Origin: Alphaproteobacteria bacterium
Lineage (GTDB): Bacteria > Pseudomonadota > Alphaproteobacteria > ATCC43930 > CGMCC-115725
Direction: 5' to 3'
Length of the DNA stretch: 5,960 nucleotides
Assembly: GCA_030039815.1 (NCBI GenBank)
Contig: JASHUW010000099.1
Location: forward strand, 1 to 5,960
How positions within the stretch are numbered: position 1 is the stretch's first letter; every line of letters starts with the position of its first letter. The translations under genes were made by a program, and so were the position numbers. Positions 5,678 through 5,960 of this stretch are shown in pieces. A model generated the notes under the pieces. The model ran no database searches. It was not told the DNA's origin and saw nothing but the letters and a program-made list of their open reading frames with translations.

Positions 5678-5960
5678 TCACACCAGCACCATGCCTTCTT
5701 CCGACACCGGCTTTTCGGCCTTGTCGGCGGGGCCGAGCAGCATCTCGTTATGCGCGGCGCCCGAGGGGATCATCGGGAAGCAGTTCTCAAGCTCGTCGAC
5801 GGCGACGTCGAGCACCACCGCGCCCGGCGTCTCGGTCATGAAGCGGATCGCGTCGTCGAGCTCGGCCGGGTCGGTGACGCGCCGCCCCTTGGCACCGAAC
5901 GCCTCGGCGAGCTTGACGAAATCCGGCAGCGCCGCGGTGTAGCTCTCGGAATAGCGGCCG
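5678..5960 (-). CDS. ilvB: Acetolactate synthase large (catalytic) subunit, C-terminal part
   Basis: The last 93 codons of the ThDP-dependent catalytic subunit end with TGA at 5680-5678; the start lies beyond the window. IlvB condenses two pyruvates to acetolactate, or pyruvate with 2-oxobutyrate to acetohydroxybutyrate. The visible part is the end of the C-terminal ThDP-binding domain: LPDFVKLAEAFGAKG, a DPAELDDAI helix, VVLDVAVDELENCFPMIPSG and AAHNEMLLG, all typical of the family, followed by a short variable tail ending EEGMVLV. The A of its stop codon is the first base of the palindromic element, and ilvN begins 138 bases after the stop. The C-terminus looks complete, so the element does not seem to have cut into the gene. 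Confidence 0.97.
   Translation of the reverse strand, partial: GRYSESYTAALPDFVKLAEAFGAKGRRVTDPAELDDAIRFMTETPGAVVLDVAVDELENCFPMIPSGAAHNEMLLGPADKAEKPVSEEGMVLV

Larger units (their letters stand above)
5540..5678. repeat. 139-bp imperfect palindromic (MITE/REP-like) element between ilvB and ilvN
   Basis: The termini are perfect 10-bp inverted repeats: ACCCTCACCC at 5540-5549 and GGGTGAGGGT at 5669-5678. The left arm (5540-5599) and the right arm (5620-5678, read on the minus strand) are homologous copies of one unit of about 60 bp. Their inner 25 bases (5575-5599 and 5620-5644) match at 24 of 25 positions in inverted orientation. A 20-base spacer (5600-5619) containing the palindrome GGCGCC separates them. 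Each arm holds two smaller hairpins. CCTCTCCCGC-type repeats of this kind are widely scattered between genes in GC-rich proteobacteria and, when falsely translated, give LPLPRAGEG-like peptides, as here. No transposase is present, so any movement would need help in trans. No target-site duplication is clear at the edges. Confidence 0.85.

Noticed and set aside
5303..5841. Plus-strand frames reading through the palindromic element
   Set aside because: The LPLPRAGEG-type peptides are false translations of the repeat, and the rest is antisense to ilvN or ilvB.

Overview
The window is GC-rich, gene-dense DNA from an alphaproteobacterium, probably Hyphomicrobiales/Rhizobiales-like. That placement rests on high GC, strong GC bias at third codon positions, and the look of the IlvB/IlvN/IlvC, GlgA and formyltransferase proteins; it is an inference without a database search. 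No RNA genes, CRISPR arrays or transposase genes are visible.

Plus strand, left part: the last 37 codons of an unrecognised gene end at 116. After an 87-nt gap comes a 311-residue formyltransferase-fold protein (204-1139) that resembles the folate-binding/hydrolase domain of 10-formyltetrahydrofolate dehydrogenase more than true methionyl-tRNA formyltransferase. Nine bases after its stop begins a lower-GC pair of small overlapping genes (1149-1641) of the DUF4160 and DUF2442 families. It looks like an acquired toxin-antitoxin-like cassette and runs tail-to-tail into glgA with 8 bases between stops.

Minus strand, right part, read from 5960 down to 1650: the C-terminus of ilvB (acetolactate synthase large subunit), ilvN (small regulatory subunit), an alpha/beta hydrolase, ilvC (ketol-acid reductoisomerase) and glgA (glycogen synthase). 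After the ilvB-ilvN spacer the gaps are only 11, 24 and 6 bases, so this reads as one operon. IlvB/IlvN make acetolactate or acetohydroxybutyrate from pyruvate (plus 2-oxobutyrate), and IlvC converts these to dihydroxy acids on the way to valine, leucine and isoleucine. The hydrolase and glgA have no obvious role in that pathway.

The most unusual structure is a 139-bp imperfect palindrome (5540-5678) that fills the ilvB-ilvN spacer exactly. It has 10-bp terminal inverted repeats, two inverted arms of about 60 bp, and internal hairpins. One terminus begins in the ilvB stop codon and the other abuts the ilvN ATG, so the ilvN ribosome-binding site lies inside the element and could be hidden in its stem.
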